Shown: positions 35,536-46,290, numbered from the stretch's first letter. The stretch is 64,000 nt of DNA from Alteromonas sp. KUL49 (GCF_006538345.1 NZ_BJKL01000007.1:1-64000), one strand, 5' to 3'. Numbers and translations: made by a program. The notes: generated by a model not told the origin, from the letters alone.

Positions 35536-36252
35536 TCAGGTGAGATCTTCAATCTTTTGCTGAATACTTTCTAACGACTTGTGACGAACGTCTTTGCCTC
35601 TTGTTAAATAAATCACATATTCGCATACATTTTTGCAACGATCACCTATCCGCTCTAATGATCTGAGTGCCCAAAGGACATCTAACCAGTCTTGCATATC
35701 GTCGGTAGATTTTTGCATTTCTGAAGTGGTGTAGGTTAGTAGGCGTTTATATTCACTGTCTATGCGATTGTCTTGATCGTACACTTTTAGCGCAGCTTCT
35801 TCGTCCTGTCTCGCGAACGCGTCAAAAGTGCCTCGCATCATAGCAGCCACCCTTTCGCCGATGAGTAACATACTGGTGCGAATAGTATTTGAGGCCGGCA
35901 GTTTATTTCTGGTGACAAGCTTAGCAATACGCTCTATTTCATCACCCATACGCTCTATATCAGTCACTGCTTTGGTGATAGTAAGTATCAATCTTAGGTC
36001 ACTTGCCGTAGGGTGTCGCTTAGCAATAATACGTAAGCATTCCTCATCAATCTGTACTTCCATTGAATTGATTTTTAGATCATTTAATACGACTTTTTCG
36101 GCTAAACCTGCATGATTGAGCTTCACCGCTTTTAGGGTATTTACCAGCTGCTGTTCCACCTCGCCGCCCATAGTAAGTACCGAGTTACGCAAATTCTCTA
36201 ACTCAATATTAAACGTACCAGAGATGTGATTATTTAATGCAACTTGTCGCAT
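35536..36252 (-). CDS. phoU: phosphate-specific transport accessory protein PhoU
   Basis: 238 aa, two three-helix PhoU domains: LENLRNSVLTMGGEVEQQL at the start, then DIERMGDEIERIAKL and SLERIGDRCKNVCEYVIYL, the two metal-binding E(R)xGD motifs. It links the Pst transporter to PhoR signalling and represses the Pho regulon when phosphate is high. Last gene of the pstC-pstA-pstB-phoU order. Confidence 0.94.
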   Translation of the reverse strand: MRQVALNNHISGTFNIELENLRNSVLTMGGEVEQQLVNTLKAVKLNHAGLAEKVVLNDLKINSMEVQIDEECLRIIAKRHPTASDLRLILTITKAVTDIERMGDEIERIAKLVTRNKLPASNTIRTSMLLIGERVAAMMRGTFDAFARQDEEAALKVYDQDNRIDSEYKRLLTYTTSEMQKSTDDMQDWLDVLWALRSLERIGDRCKNVCEYVIYLTRGKDVRHKSLESIQQKIEDLT

Positions 36253-36295
36253 TTGCTACTCCTTAACTTGCCGTCGATTTCTAGAGCGTATTGCC

Positions 36296-37105
36296 CTAAT
36301 TAACCATAACGACCGGTAATGTAATCTTCGGTTTGTTTTTCTCAGGCATGGTAAACAAGGTATCACTATCGGCGTATTCTATAAGGCTACCTTGATGAAA
36401 AAAGGCTGTAAAATCAGAAACCCTAGCCGCCTGTTGCATGTTGTGCGTTACGATAACTATGGTACAGCGCTTTTTAAGCTCACCCATGAGTTCTTCGATA
36501 AACAAGGTTGTTAAAGGGTCAAGCGCCGAGGTGGGCTCATCTAATAGCAAAATCTCGGGCTTTAACGCCAAAGCGCGGGCAATAACCAATCTCTGTTGCT
36601 GTCCGCCAGATAGTATTCCGGCTGATTCGAATAATCGGTCTTTAACTTCATCCCAAAGTGCCGCCTCTTTCAAGGCGCTTTCCACAGCATCATCTAACTG
36701 ACGCCGAGCTTTAACACCTTGCAGACGTAAGCCGTAACAAACATTATCATAAATACTCATAGGAAAAGGGTTTGGCCGTTGAAATACCATACCCACTTTT
36801 GAACGAAGTCGAGACACATTGACTTTCTTGTGATTAATATCTTTTCCATTAATCACGACTTTGCCCGTGTATTTACAGCTATTGTGTAAATCGTTGAGCC
36901 TATTGAAGCTATTAATGAGCGTAGACTTACCACAGCCACTTTGACCAATCAGTGCAGTGATCTGATTTTTCGCTATTTTCAATGAAATATCATTCAATAC
37001 ATGTTTGTTTCCGAACCACAAATTCAGGCCCTGCACATCAATTGCCGTGTTGGCTTCATCGATGGAATTTACATGTAATGTATTGTGTTCAAAAAGCTTT
37101 AACAT
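36296..37105 (-). CDS. pstB: phosphate ABC transporter ATPase PstB
   Basis: 269 aa. Walker [10 protein letters not shown] (about residue 55), Q-loop, signature [14 protein letters not shown] and Walker [15 protein letters not shown], followed by the H-loop [13 protein letters not shown] typical of PstB. Located between pstA and phoU with short gaps, in the expected operon. Confidence 0.95.
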   Translation of the reverse strand: MLKLFEHNTLHVNSIDEANTAIDVQGLNLWFGNKHVLNDISLKIAKNQITALIGQSGCGKSTLINSFNRLNDLHNSCKYTGKVVINGKDINHKKVNVSRLRSKVGMVFQRPNPFPMSIYDNVCYGLRLQGVKARRQLDDAVESALKEAALWDEVKDRLFESAGILSGGQQQRLVIARALALKPEILLLDEPTSALDPLTTLFIEELMGELKKRCTIVIVTHNMQQAARVSDFTAFFHQGSLIEYADSDTLFTMPEKNKPKITLPVVMVN

Positions 37106-37127
37106 CGATTATCCCTGTAACCACACA

Positions 37128-38690
37128 CTAATACTGTAAGTAGCGCTTGCGCAGTCGCGTTCTCAACCACACGGCTAGCAAATTAAGCACAAACACAACG
37201 CCTAGCAACAATAAGCATGATGCGAACATCATAGAAGCACTTTTAATATTGGTTTGGCTATGGAAGGCACCATCGTATATCAACACGCCCAGATGCATAA
37301 ACTGCCTATCTAAGTGAAGGAACGGAAATTCACTATCTATGGGCAAATTAGGCGCAAACTTTACCGCCCCTACTAACATCAATGGCGCCACCTCTCCAGC
37401 TGCCCGTGCAATGGCCAATATGACGCCCGTCATAATCCCGGGTGATGCTATAGGCAAGATGGTTTTCATAATTGTTTCTAACTTAGTAGCACCCAGCGCG
37501 TAACTGCCTTGTTTTAACCCTTCAGGCACTCGACGTAACCCCTCTTCAGTGGCAACTATAACCACAGGCAACGTCAATATAGCCATAGTGAGCGCCGCCC
37601 AGAATACCCCTGGAGCTCCCATGGTGGGAGCAGGAAGTGTATCGCTGAAAAACAAGGCGTCGATGTTACCGCCTACGGTGTAAACAAAAAAGCCCAAACC
37701 AAACACGCCATACACAATAGAAGGGACGCCGGCCATATTACTGACACTGATACGAATAATAGAAGTAAACAAATTATCGGGTGCGTACTCACTGAGATAA
37801 ATTGCAGCGAGAACACCGAAAGGTGTCACTATAATCGTCATCATAAATACCATCAAAATGGTACCGAAAAGCGCGGGGAAAACACCACCTGCCGTATTTG
37901 CTTGTTTAGGAGATTCTGTGAGGAAAGTACGCACACGACTTAATACTACGCCCCAAGTCTCAATAAATGATAAATCACTAACAAAGTAAAGGTTATCTAC
38001 GCTCGACAAATTGACAGATAAAGCACGCCCATCAGCAAAACCAACTCTCAGTTGATACGCCTGTCGCTGCGACTCTAATCGCTCGACTTCTTGTTGGGCA
38101 TGTGTAAACGCAGAGATAAGTTTTTCTCGAGCTGGAGCATCGGCCTCAACACCTTTAATATCAAAAACAGCTAGCTGCTCATGAATTGATGCGAGTTGAT
38201 TTGATCGAATACTTTCGATTTCATCATTGATTAACTCTACCTCTGCCAGCATCGCTTCAAAGGAATAAAACGGTAAGATATCTTTATCCGACGAGGACAA
38301 ATATAGAGGCCGCGCGAGTATCATTCGTCCATCTATGAGACTAATAGCGGCGCTGTCCAAAGACAGCTCCATACGTTTTATCTTAGTATCTTCGACAACC
38401 AACTCACTGCCATAGGGTGTCTCAAGTGTGGCAACTTTTAACTGAGTCGTAGCACTTTCCTCGTCAACAAGAGTGACCTGGGCTAATACCATATGATCAT
38501 TAGCTTGGTTATCAATATAGGAGACTTTGTAGATGGGTGTTGGCCAAAAGTAAGCACCACCACGAACTGTAATTAATGTGAGCAAGCTCAGCAGTACAAT
38601 GAGCAACAGACTCGTCAAAAACGCCGTTAGGCTTATAACAAGTGATTGGCGCTGAACCGGATTTAACAACTCGCGAAGTGTATTGTTCAC
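37128..38690 (-). CDS. pstA: phosphate ABC transporter permease PstA (long form)
   Basis: 520 aa, much longer than E. coli PstA (296 aa). The extra N-terminal half is extracytoplasmic after one membrane helix, as in other Alteromonas- and Vibrio-type PstA proteins. The permease core holds VSNMAGVPSIVYGVFGLG and the EAA-like segment YALGATKLETIMKTILP (about residue 408). Four bases separate it from pstC. Confidence 0.92.
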   Translation of the reverse strand: MNNTLRELLNPVQRQSLVISLTAFLTSLLLIVLLSLLTLITVRGGAYFWPTPIYKVSYIDNQANDHMVLAQVTLVDEESATTQLKVATLETPYGSELVVEDTKIKRMELSLDSAAISLIDGRMILARPLYLSSSDKDILPFYSFEAMLAEVELINDEIESIRSNQLASIHEQLAVFDIKGVEADAPAREKLISAFTHAQQEVERLESQRQAYQLRVGFADGRALSVNLSSVDNLYFVSDLSFIETWGVVLSRVRTFLTESPKQANTAGGVFPALFGTILMVFMMTIIVTPFGVLAAIYLSEYAPDNLFTSIIRISVSNMAGVPSIVYGVFGLGFFVYTVGGNIDALFFSDTLPAPTMGAPGVFWAALTMAILTLPVVIVATEEGLRRVPEGLKQGSYALGATKLETIMKTILPIASPGIMTGVILAIARAAGEVAPLMLVGAVKFAPNLPIDSEFPFLHLDRQFMHLGVLIYDGAFHSQTNIKSASMMFASCLLLLGVVFVLNLLAVWLRTRLRKRYLQY

Positions 38691-38694
38691 ATTG

Positions 38695-40881
38695 CTACCC
38701 TCGAACCTTTATTCGTTGGCGTAACAATTCAGCAAATGTATTAACTACAAAGGTGAACGAAAACAATATACATGCGGTAAAGAACAAGATTTGATAATGG
38801 GCTGCGCCCACATCAGCCTCCGGCAATTCAATGGCTAAATTTGCCGTGAGTGCACGTAAGCCCTCAATGAGCCCCCAGCTAGCAATGGGTGTATTTCCTG
38901 TCACCATGAGTACTATCATGGTTTCTCCAAATGCACGACCGAAGCCAAGCATAATGGCGGCCAAAATACCAGGCATTGCTACTCGTAGTACGACATGCAT
39001 CAAAGTTTGTAATCGTGTTGCACCTAACGCAAAAGAGGCGTGTTTCAACTCTTCGGGTACGCCATTGATAGCGTCTTCTGCCAAAGAGTAAATACTTGGT
39101 GAAATGGCTATACCAAGCGCAATTGCAACCACTATAGTTGTCTTACCTACGGCTGTTTCTGATTGCTCTGCGAGCGCTGCAAAACCATCGAAACCAATTA
39201 CGTCGAACAACAGCGCCGGCGCCCATTGAATGCTGATGTATGTCACAACAAAAATACCGCCAATGGCGAAGCCTAATTCAGCCCCATGACGAATTTTACT
39301 CGGTAGATAAGCAGCCACACGTCGTTGGAATATAGCAACAACAATAAGGATAAAGGGAACGGTAACCAAGAAAAACGCAAAAGAAAATAGAAACTGGTCA
39401 GCTTTTGGCGAAAGCCATATTGCAGCGATAAACCCAATCAAGACACTGGGTACGGCTTCCAGCATCTCAATCGCTGGCTTTATCACATGTCTTAGCCGAC
39501 TCTTTGCAAAAAAGGCGGTATAAATGGCTGCGCCAACCGCCATGGGGATAGCAATTATCAATGCGAGCAAAGATGCCTTGATACTACCAATTAACAGCGG
39601 CGTTAAGCTAAATTTAGCCTCTTGGAAGTCGGAAGCGCTTGTGGTTTGCCATACAAATTCAGTACTGCCATACCCTTCGTAAAACTGCGGCTCAAACAAG
39701 GATGCCCATGTTGTGACACCACTGATATTTTCTATCCCCCATACTGAAAGTGAATGCCCACTTACACCATAGAGTCTGTTACCAAATACTCTTATATCAA
39801 GTAAATCTTGAGGCACTTGTGTCTCGGATACTTGCTCACCAGTAATGCGATTAATGATACTCAATCGATTGTCATCAGTGAGTATAAATACCGCATTTGC
39901 ACTACCATGCTCACGAAGAGCAATTACCCTCGAGGAACTCGGGAGTTGAAATGAGTATGTAGAACGAAAAGTTAACGTTCCCCTATCGTTGACCAGTACC
40001 CATCGAGTTACTTTGCCATCACTGTCATACGCAAAGAAAGTGCGATTTTTCTCCAGTTTATCAATGCTTATCACATCACCTAAATCAGTCAGTTCAACTT
40101 CGCGCCCTTGCAAATCGACAATATAGTGTTCTTGTTCGCTTTCCACCAACATGACGTTTGCGCCAGCCAACACTCTAACGTTGGAGGATAATTCAAACTC
40201 TTGGTCGATAAACTGGGTTGGATTTGCTCGATTTACCCAACGAACAAATCTCTTGTAAGGCGTGTTAATTGTGGCTACTGCCCACTGTTTCGACAGGTCA
40301 AATGACCACGAAGTTTTTGATTCCCAAACGTCAGTGGGAAGTGAAAAACTCATTCCCTCGTTAAACATCGGAGACAAACCCGCTGCGGATACCATCTGGT
40401 TAGATGAAGAGGTAAATGCAAGGTCACGTACCGATGTTATTCTGACCAGACCACTTTGAGAAATATCAACAATGTAGCTCTCACCCATTAGGCTTACTGT
40501 GGCAAACGCATGGTCGCAAGGCTGAATATAATCGTGCTGCAGCACAAGACTGTGAGATTGCTCCACCGCATATAGCCCCAAACGACATGGCGTCGTTTGT
40601 ATTACAACAGGTTGTCCCCCGCTAAGGTCTCCCACCGACAACAACCTAGCATCCTCAGGCAGCGTAATCTCATATTGTTTCTTCATGGAGGGTACGAACG
40701 TAAGAGGAATGGCCTGACTCAAAAGATGCGTGATCAACAAAACAAGTGTCAGAAGAACTAGGCCTCCGAAGGCAGTCACTATGTAACCTGCCCATTTATC
40801 CTTGCGCTGACGTTGAACTTGTCTGTTATCGTTATCGGAAGTCATTATAATTTTAAAAAGATAATCAGGCATAAATTGCAC
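38695..40881 (-). CDS. pstC: phosphate ABC transporter permease PstC (long form)
   Basis: Up to 728 aa against 319 in E. coli PstC. After one membrane helix there is a large extracytoplasmic domain of about 350 residues with beta-propeller-like repeats (WVLVNDRGTLTFRS, VWGIENISGVTTWAS), then the permease core including EMLEAVPSVLIGF and the EAA loop FALGATRLQTLMHVVL. The first codon is GTG; ATGs at 40872 and 40845 are more likely, and none has a strong ribosome-binding site. No PstS gene is in the window. Confidence 0.9.
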   Translation of the reverse strand: MQFMPDYLFKIIMTSDNDNRQVQRQRKDKWAGYIVTAFGGLVLLTLVLLITHLLSQAIPLTFVPSMKKQYEITLPEDARLLSVGDLSGGQPVVIQTTPCRLGLYAVEQSHSLVLQHDYIQPCDHAFATVSLMGESYIVDISQSGLVRITSVRDLAFTSSSNQMVSAAGLSPMFNEGMSFSLPTDVWESKTSWSFDLSKQWAVATINTPYKRFVRWVNRANPTQFIDQEFELSSNVRVLAGANVMLVESEQEHYIVDLQGREVELTDLGDVISIDKLEKNRTFFAYDSDGKVTRWVLVNDRGTLTFRSTYSFQLPSSSRVIALREHGSANAVFILTDDNRLSIINRITGEQVSETQVPQDLLDIRVFGNRLYGVSGHSLSVWGIENISGVTTWASLFEPQFYEGYGSTEFVWQTTSASDFQEAKFSLTPLLIGSIKASLLALIIAIPMAVGAAIYTAFFAKSRLRHVIKPAIEMLEAVPSVLIGFIAAIWLSPKADQFLFSFAFFLVTVPFILIVVAIFQRRVAAYLPSKIRHGAELGFAIGGIFVVTYISIQWAPALLFDVIGFDGFAALAEQSETAVGKTTIVVAIALGIAISPSIYSLAEDAINGVPEELKHASFALGATRLQTLMHVVLRVAMPGILAAIMLGFGRAFGETMIVLMVTGNTPIASWGLIEGLRALTANLAIELPEADVGAAHYQILFFTACILFSFTFVVNTFAELLRQRIKVRG

Positions 40882-41022
40882 TGGTGAGCAGTGTAAGTTT
40901 TGTTATGCTAATAGCAAGTGAAAGTTTCAGATTACGCTGCAACATCATAGGCAAAATCTATACTATTACCCTGAAGCGTCACAGGCAAACGCCTTTATCA
41001 CAAATATGCGTAGGAGTACTTC

Positions 41023-41529
41023 ATGCAACCCATCATTATTAGCATTATGGGCAAAGACAAACCAGGTCTGGTTGATACGCTAGCAAAATGCGTTTATCAG
41101 TACGATGGCAACTGGCAAGGCTCGAGTTTTGCACACATGGCCGGTCTGTTTACTGGATTTGTTGAGGTTCATGTTCCCAGTGATAAACAAGACGCTCTCG
41201 TCAAAGCTTTAGACGCTATCAGCGATTTAACCGTTCAATCTGTTGCTGTCACTTCACCAAGCACACAAGTTTCCACAGAGCTCTCAGTGGAAGTGATGGG
41301 TAATGACAAGCCGGGTATAGTACAAGAGCTAACCTCGGTACTGCATCAATTCAATCTCAATATCATGACATTTAGTTCTCATTGTGAAAGTGCGCCTAAC
41401 TGGGGCAATTTGATGTTTAAAGCAACCGCGGTTATCGCCGTACCTGAAGACTTTGACGAGGATGCGTTGAAAGAAGCCATGGAAGACCTGGCCAACGACC
41501 TCGTAGTAGATATACACGCTTCCGAGTAA
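41023..41529 (+). CDS. gcvR: GcvR-like double ACT-domain protein
   Basis: 168 aa consisting of two ACT domains (IISIMGKDKPGLVDTLA and VEVMGNDKPGIVQELTSVL). This is the layout of GcvR, which in E. coli binds GcvA and represses the glycine cleavage genes. No gcvA or gcvTHP is nearby, so the name is based on family similarity. It lies between the divergent pst operon and ppk. Confidence 0.8.
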   Translation: MQPIIISIMGKDKPGLVDTLAKCVYQYDGNWQGSSFAHMAGLFTGFVEVHVPSDKQDALVKALDAISDLTVQSVAVTSPSTQVSTELSVEVMGNDKPGIVQELTSVLHQFNLNIMTFSSHCESAPNWGNLMFKATAVIAVPEDFDEDALKEAMEDLANDLVVDIHASE

Positions 41530-41582
41530 TACCCCTTTATTGTCCAACGGTAACGGAAGTACTGCAGGTACACTAAGCGGGC

Positions 41583-41600
41583 CTGTCACAGTAATGTCAC
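41583..41600 (+). promoter_or_regulatory. Pho box upstream of ppk
   Basis: CTGTCAC-AGTA-ATGTCAC: two 7-base repeats at an 11-bp interval, matching the PhoB consensus (CTGTCAT repeated with a 4-base A/T-rich spacer). It lies 51 bases before the ppk start codon, so PhoB-activated transcription of ppk-ppx is likely. Confidence 0.72.
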
Positions 41601-41650
41601 TGACACATGGCAGTCTTTGACCATTTTTTATAAGTGAAATAGCGACAATT

Positions 41651-43732
41651 ATGGATAACGCAGAGTTATATTATCCCAAAGAACTAAGCTGGTTAGCGTT
41701 TAATGAACGGGTACTTCAAGAAGCCGCGGATGAAAATACGCCTGTGGTTGAACGTATCCGTTTCCTCGGAATTTACTCGAATAACTTAGACGAATTTTTC
41801 CGTGTACGAGCGGCAGATGTAAAACGTCAAATCACTATTGCGCAGAACGACGGTAACGAAGAAGAGGCCGAGCGCCAATCTGCGTTAATGAAGCAGATAC
41901 AGCAAAAAGTTGTACAACTGTCGAATAAGTTTGACAGCATTCACAAAAACGTAGTGAAAGCACTGGCGCGTTATAACATTCATATTTTGACGAAAGAAGA
42001 CGTCACTCCTTACCAACTAAATTGGGTTCGAGGCACCTTCGTCAATAAAATTCTTCGCCACATCACACCGATCCTTATTGATAAAAAAACTGACTTACTT
42101 AGCCGACTCAATGGTAATTCGGTGTATCTGTATGTTGCGCTCAAAAGAAAAGAGAAAAATACCAAGTACGCGGTAATACAAATCCCCACCGATGAAATGT
42201 CTCGGTTCATGGTGATTCCACCGGAAAAAAGTCGCAAGAAAAAACACATCATATTGCTCGATGACATGATCAAACTTTGCATTGAAGATATTTTTAGGGG
42301 GTTTGTAAAATTTGATGAGATTGAATCATTCGCTTTCAAAATGACCCGTGACGCTGAGTACTCCATCAATGATGAAATTGATGAGAGCTATGTTGAAAAA
42401 ATGTCTGAAAGTATGAAGCAACGCCTCATTGCGGAGCCTGTGCGTGTTATTCACGACAGCGGTATGCCAGAGGACATGGTCAATGACTTGAGAAAGCGTC
42501 TCAAAATTACCAAGCTTGATACCATGCATACCGCCGGGCACTACCGTAATTTCAGAGACTTTATTGGTTTCCCCAATGTAGGCCGTGATTACCTAGAGCA
42601 TACGCCACTGCCCGCGATAGATAGCAATGCCTTTTCAAATTACGACACAGTGTTTGACGCTATTACCGCTCACGATATCTTATTGTATTATCCGTACCAT
42701 CGTTTCTTGCACTTCACTGAATTTGTAAGACAAGCGGCATTCGACCCCAATGTAAAATCTATTAGATTGAACATTTACCGTGTGGCAAGTAACTCAAGGA
42801 TCATCAACTCACTGATCGACGCCGTGGACAACGGTAAAAAGGTCACCGTTGTTGTCGAACTTCGCGCTCGCTTTGATGAAGAGGCCAACATCGAATGGTC
42901 GAAGCGAATGACCGAAGCAGGTATTCGCGTGGTATTGGGTGTACCTACGCTCAAAATTCACTCAAAGCTTTGCATTGTTACCCGAGAAGAGCGCGGAACC
43001 TTAGTGAACTATTCACACTTTGGGACCGGAAACTTCAACGAAAAAACCGCGAAAATCTATACCGACTACAGCTTATTTACACGCAATGCAGAATTGGGTG
43101 CTGAGGCTGTGGGCGTTTTTGACTTGATTCAATACCCTTATCGTCGACACAAGTTTCAGCATTTACAAATTTCACCTCTTAACGCGCGAACTAAGATTCA
43201 GTCGCTAATTCGTCAAGAAATTCAGTTTTTGAAAGAGGGACACAATGCCCAGATAACCTTCAAAATTAACAACTTGGTAGACAAAGAACTGATTGACGAT
43301 TTGTACCGTGCCAGCCAAGCCGGCGTTAAGATTCGCGGTATAGTACGCGGCATGTGCTCCTTAAACCCGGGCGTGAAAGGCATTAGTGACAATATTGAAA
43401 TTATTTCTATCGTCGACAGATTCCTTGAGCATCCCCGAGTAATGGTATTTGAGGGTGGCGGCGACAGAAAAGTATTTATTTCGTCCGCAGACTGGATGAC
43501 CCGCAATATGGACAACCGTATTGAAGTGGGCTGCCCCATCTATGATAGAAACCTTCAGCAAACCGTTGTTGACATAATGGAGCTACAATTTAGAGATACT
43601 CTGAAAGCCAGAGTCATTGACAAGGACCAGACCAACAAGTACGTTCGTCGAGGTAACCGCAAGAAATTGCGCTCTCAAATAGAAGTTTACGACTATTTGT
43701 TGAAGAAAGAGCAAGAACACAAAGGTAGTTAG
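41651..43732 (+). CDS. ppk: polyphosphate kinase 1
   Basis: 693 aa (E. coli 688). Makes inorganic polyphosphate from ATP. N-terminal ELSWLAFNERVLQEA and NNLDEFFRVR; the catalytic C-terminal domains contain LKIHSKLCIV with the autophosphorylated His and YSHFGTGNFNEKTA. The gene is 8 bases from ppx and shares its transcription. A Pho box precedes it. Confidence 0.95.
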   Translation: MDNAELYYPKELSWLAFNERVLQEAADENTPVVERIRFLGIYSNNLDEFFRVRAADVKRQITIAQNDGNEEEAERQSALMKQIQQKVVQLSNKFDSIHKNVVKALARYNIHILTKEDVTPYQLNWVRGTFVNKILRHITPILIDKKTDLLSRLNGNSVYLYVALKRKEKNTKYAVIQIPTDEMSRFMVIPPEKSRKKKHIILLDDMIKLCIEDIFRGFVKFDEIESFAFKMTRDAEYSINDEIDESYVEKMSESMKQRLIAEPVRVIHDSGMPEDMVNDLRKRLKITKLDTMHTAGHYRNFRDFIGFPNVGRDYLEHTPLPAIDSNAFSNYDTVFDAITAHDILLYYPYHRFLHFTEFVRQAAFDPNVKSIRLNIYRVASNSRIINSLIDAVDNGKKVTVVVELRARFDEEANIEWSKRMTEAGIRVVLGVPTLKIHSKLCIVTREERGTLVNYSHFGTGNFNEKTAKIYTDYSLFTRNAELGAEAVGVFDLIQYPYRRHKFQHLQISPLNARTKIQSLIRQEIQFLKEGHNAQITFKINNLVDKELIDDLYRASQAGVKIRGIVRGMCSLNPGVKGISDNIEIISIVDRFLEHPRVMVFEGGGDRKVFISSADWMTRNMDNRIEVGCPIYDRNLQQTVVDIMELQFRDTLKARVIDKDQTNKYVRRGNRKKLRSQIEVYDYLLKKEQEHKGS

Positions 43733-43739
43733 CGCGTTA

Positions 43740-45278
43740 ATGACCCAACAAGAATCTGTATTCGAAAGTGTAGAAACTCGAGAGGCGAGTAAAGTCGCCG
43801 CATTAGACATAGGCTCGAATAGCTTTCACCTAGTGGTGGCACGCATAGTAGCGGGATCGGTACAGATTCTTCACAGGGTAAAACAGAAAGTCCGGCTAGC
43901 CGAAGGGCTAAACGACGAGAACTTGCTTTCAGACGAAGCCATGGATCGTGGACTGAAAATGCTCGAGGTCATTGCTGAAAGCCTCAAAGGGTTTGAACCA
44001 GATTCAGTGCGCATTGTTGCCACCCACACTCTGCGCAAAGCAACCAATGCAAAACGATTTATAAAACTCGCCAAAGATATCCTTCCCTACCCTGTAGAAG
44101 TTATCTCAGGGGTGGAAGAAGCGCGTTTAATCTACTCAGGTGTGGCACACACCAATCATGCCGATGGCCAACAGCTCGTAGTTGATATTGGTGGAGGTTC
44201 CACGGAATTTGTCATTGGCGAAGGCTTTAATCCGCTATTATGTCGAAGTTTAACCATGGGTTGCGTAAGTTACACTAAACGCTATTTCCCCAATGGCGTA
44301 CTCAGTGGGAAAGCCTTTTCTCGCGCGATCACAGCAGCGGAGCAAGAGCTAGAATTTATTGAAGATAAGTACAAAAAGCTTGGATGGGTTCAATGTATTG
44401 GTACCTCAGGGACAATACGTTCATTGTTCACTATGTGTCAGAACGAGAACGATACAGACCATCACCTCCCCGTAACGCTTGAGAAACTCAATGCACTCAA
44501 ACAACAGTTGATTGAGGCAAAACACATAGACAATTTGTCTATTGAAGAGTTGAGTGAAGACAGACGCGTCGTCATAGCCGGTGGACTTGCCATTCTCATT
44601 GGTGTGTTTGAAGCCTTGGAAATAGAGACATTAGTGTATTCTCCTGCAGCACTGCGAGAGGGCGTGTTATATCAGATGGAGGATGAGCTTCATAACACGG
44701 ATATCAGAGGCCGCACTGCAAGTAGTCTGGCTACCCGCTACGACGTAGATACGGAACAAGCCTCATTAGTGCATGGCACTGTTCTTGAGCTTTTCAATAC
44801 TGTTGCAAAAACCTGGAAGCTCAAGCATCGCGATTTTCAGAGTATGCTTGGCTGGGCAGCACTGCTGCACGAAGTGGGCTTACAAATTAATTCTCGCGGG
44901 GTTCAGCGACACAGCAGTTATATTTTAGGCAGTGTGGACATGCCTGGCTTTACCCAAGAGCAGCAAGATTTACTCGCTACACTGGTGCGATTTCACCGCA
45001 AGAAAATTCGAGTGAACGAGCTACCAAGCTTTAATCAATACGACAGTCATGCAGTTATGAAGCTTATTGCACTGCTGCGCATTGGCGTTCTGCTCAATAT
45101 TAAGCGTCAAGCCGGCTTTGTGCCCAAAATAAAAGTGGAAGCAACTAAAAACAGTTTAGTACTCACCTTCCCCGAAGGTTGGCTTGATACTAAACCAATA
45201 ATTTCTGCTGATTTAGAGCGAGAAAGCGTCTATTGGAACGCAATAGAGTTAGCATTAGAAGTTGAAAGCAGCCAATAG
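43740..45278 (+). CDS. ppx: exopolyphosphatase / guanosine pentaphosphatase family
   Basis: 512 aa (E. coli Ppx 513). Actin-like ATPase fold: ALDIGSNSFHLVVARI at about residues 20-35, VISGVEEARLIYSGV and VVDIGGGSTEFVIGEG. The C-terminal half is the HD-like domain (AALLHEVGLQINSRG). It hydrolyses terminal phosphates of polyphosphate made by Ppk. Followed by a strong terminator. Confidence 0.95.
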   Translation: MTQQESVFESVETREASKVAALDIGSNSFHLVVARIVAGSVQILHRVKQKVRLAEGLNDENLLSDEAMDRGLKMLEVIAESLKGFEPDSVRIVATHTLRKATNAKRFIKLAKDILPYPVEVISGVEEARLIYSGVAHTNHADGQQLVVDIGGGSTEFVIGEGFNPLLCRSLTMGCVSYTKRYFPNGVLSGKAFSRAITAAEQELEFIEDKYKKLGWVQCIGTSGTIRSLFTMCQNENDTDHHLPVTLEKLNALKQQLIEAKHIDNLSIEELSEDRRVVIAGGLAILIGVFEALEIETLVYSPAALREGVLYQMEDELHNTDIRGRTASSLATRYDVDTEQASLVHGTVLELFNTVAKTWKLKHRDFQSMLGWAALLHEVGLQINSRGVQRHSSYILGSVDMPGFTQEQQDLLATLVRFHRKKIRVNELPSFNQYDSHAVMKLIALLRIGVLLNIKRQAGFVPKIKVEATKNSLVLTFPEGWLDTKPIISADLERESVYWNAIELALEVESSQ

Positions 45279-45281
45279 ATC

Positions 45282-45313
45282 AAAAAAGGAGAGCCAACTG
45301 CTCTCCTTTTTTT
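45282..45313. terminator. intrinsic terminator after ppx
   Basis: AAAAAAGGAGAG pairs with CTCTCCTTTTTT around a 7-base loop. T-runs occur on both strands, so it can also end the aldolase transcript coming from the other direction (stop at 45333). Confidence 0.9.
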
Positions 45314-45332
45314 AAGAAACAACATCTTTCAA

Positions 45333-46232
45333 TTAAGATTTAGACGCCTGATAGATACCTTCAATCGCCGTATCTAAGGTTGCAGCGAATTCAGCATCAG
45401 TTTGTTGCGCTGATACGCCTTCAGTCAGTGCGCGAGAGAAGCTTGCAATCATACCTTCATTTGCCGTTAGCTTTTCATTGGCATCGTCGCGTGAATAGCC
45501 ACCAGACAGTGCGACGACTTTTAGTACACGAGGGTGTGCAATTAGCTCAGCATAGAAATTCGCTTCAGTAGGCAGAGTAAGTTTAAGCATCACGTCTTGA
45601 GTTTCATCAAGGGCATCTAACTGAGTTAAGATTGACGCTTTAAGCAAAGCTTCGGCTTCTGCTTTTTCCGGGCTGTGAATATCAACTTCTGGCTCAATAA
45701 TAGGTACAAGGCCAGCGGCTAAGATTTGCTTACCCACTTCAAACTGTTGCGCAACAACAGCGTCAATACCCGCTTGATTAGCCAGTTTAACCACTGAGCG
45801 CATTTTGGTACCAAACACGTCTTGGGCTACCGCTTTTTCCAAAAGTTCTGCTAGACCAGGCATAGGTTTCATTACCTGAGTACCATCAACTTCGTCAGCC
45901 AAGCCCTTGTCCACCTTCAAGAAAGGAATAACATTCTTTTCTTCCCACAAATAGTGAGCAGTAGACTTACCTTCAATCTCGCGATCTAAAGTATTTTCGA
46001 ATAAGATTGCGCCCAGAACACGCTCACCAGTAAAAGGCTCACTAGTAATTATACGAGTACGCATTTGGTGCACCATGTTGAACATTTCTTCGTCTGAGCT
46101 GTATTCAGACTCTTCAATGCCGTAAAGACGCAGTGCTTTGGGTGTACTTCCGCCACTTTGATCCAGTGCAGCGATAAAGCCAGTTTGAGATTTCAGTTTG
46201 TCTAACATAGACAGCTGTGCTTGTGATGCCAT
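45333..46232 (-). CDS. fda: class I fructose-bisphosphate aldolase (FDA type)
   Basis: 299 aa of the bacterial class I (Schiff-base) FDA family: [20 protein letters not shown] near the N-terminus, FLKVDKGL, and [13 protein letters not shown], with MLKLTLP later. It sits where many gammaproteobacteria carry the class II fbaA after pgk, so a class I enzyme fills that slot here. Converts fructose-1,6-bisphosphate to triose phosphates. Confidence 0.88.
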   Translation of the reverse strand: MASQAQLSMLDKLKSQTGFIAALDQSGGSTPKALRLYGIEESEYSSDEEMFNMVHQMRTRIITSEPFTGERVLGAILFENTLDREIEGKSTAHYLWEEKNVIPFLKVDKGLADEVDGTQVMKPMPGLAELLEKAVAQDVFGTKMRSVVKLANQAGIDAVVAQQFEVGKQILAAGLVPIIEPEVDIHSPEKAEAEALLKASILTQLDALDETQDVMLKLTLPTEANFYAELIAHPRVLKVVALSGGYSRDDANEKLTANEGMIASFSRALTEGVSAQQTDAEFAATLDTAIEGIYQASKS

Positions 46233-46290
46233 TGCAACACTCCTTTTTAAATCTGCTCTTACGAGCAGGAGTAGGGTTTATAATTTAAAG

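Noticed and set aside
35346-35543. 65-codon plus-strand frame between phoU and PiT
   Set aside because: No recognisable motif or ribosome-binding site; likely chance.
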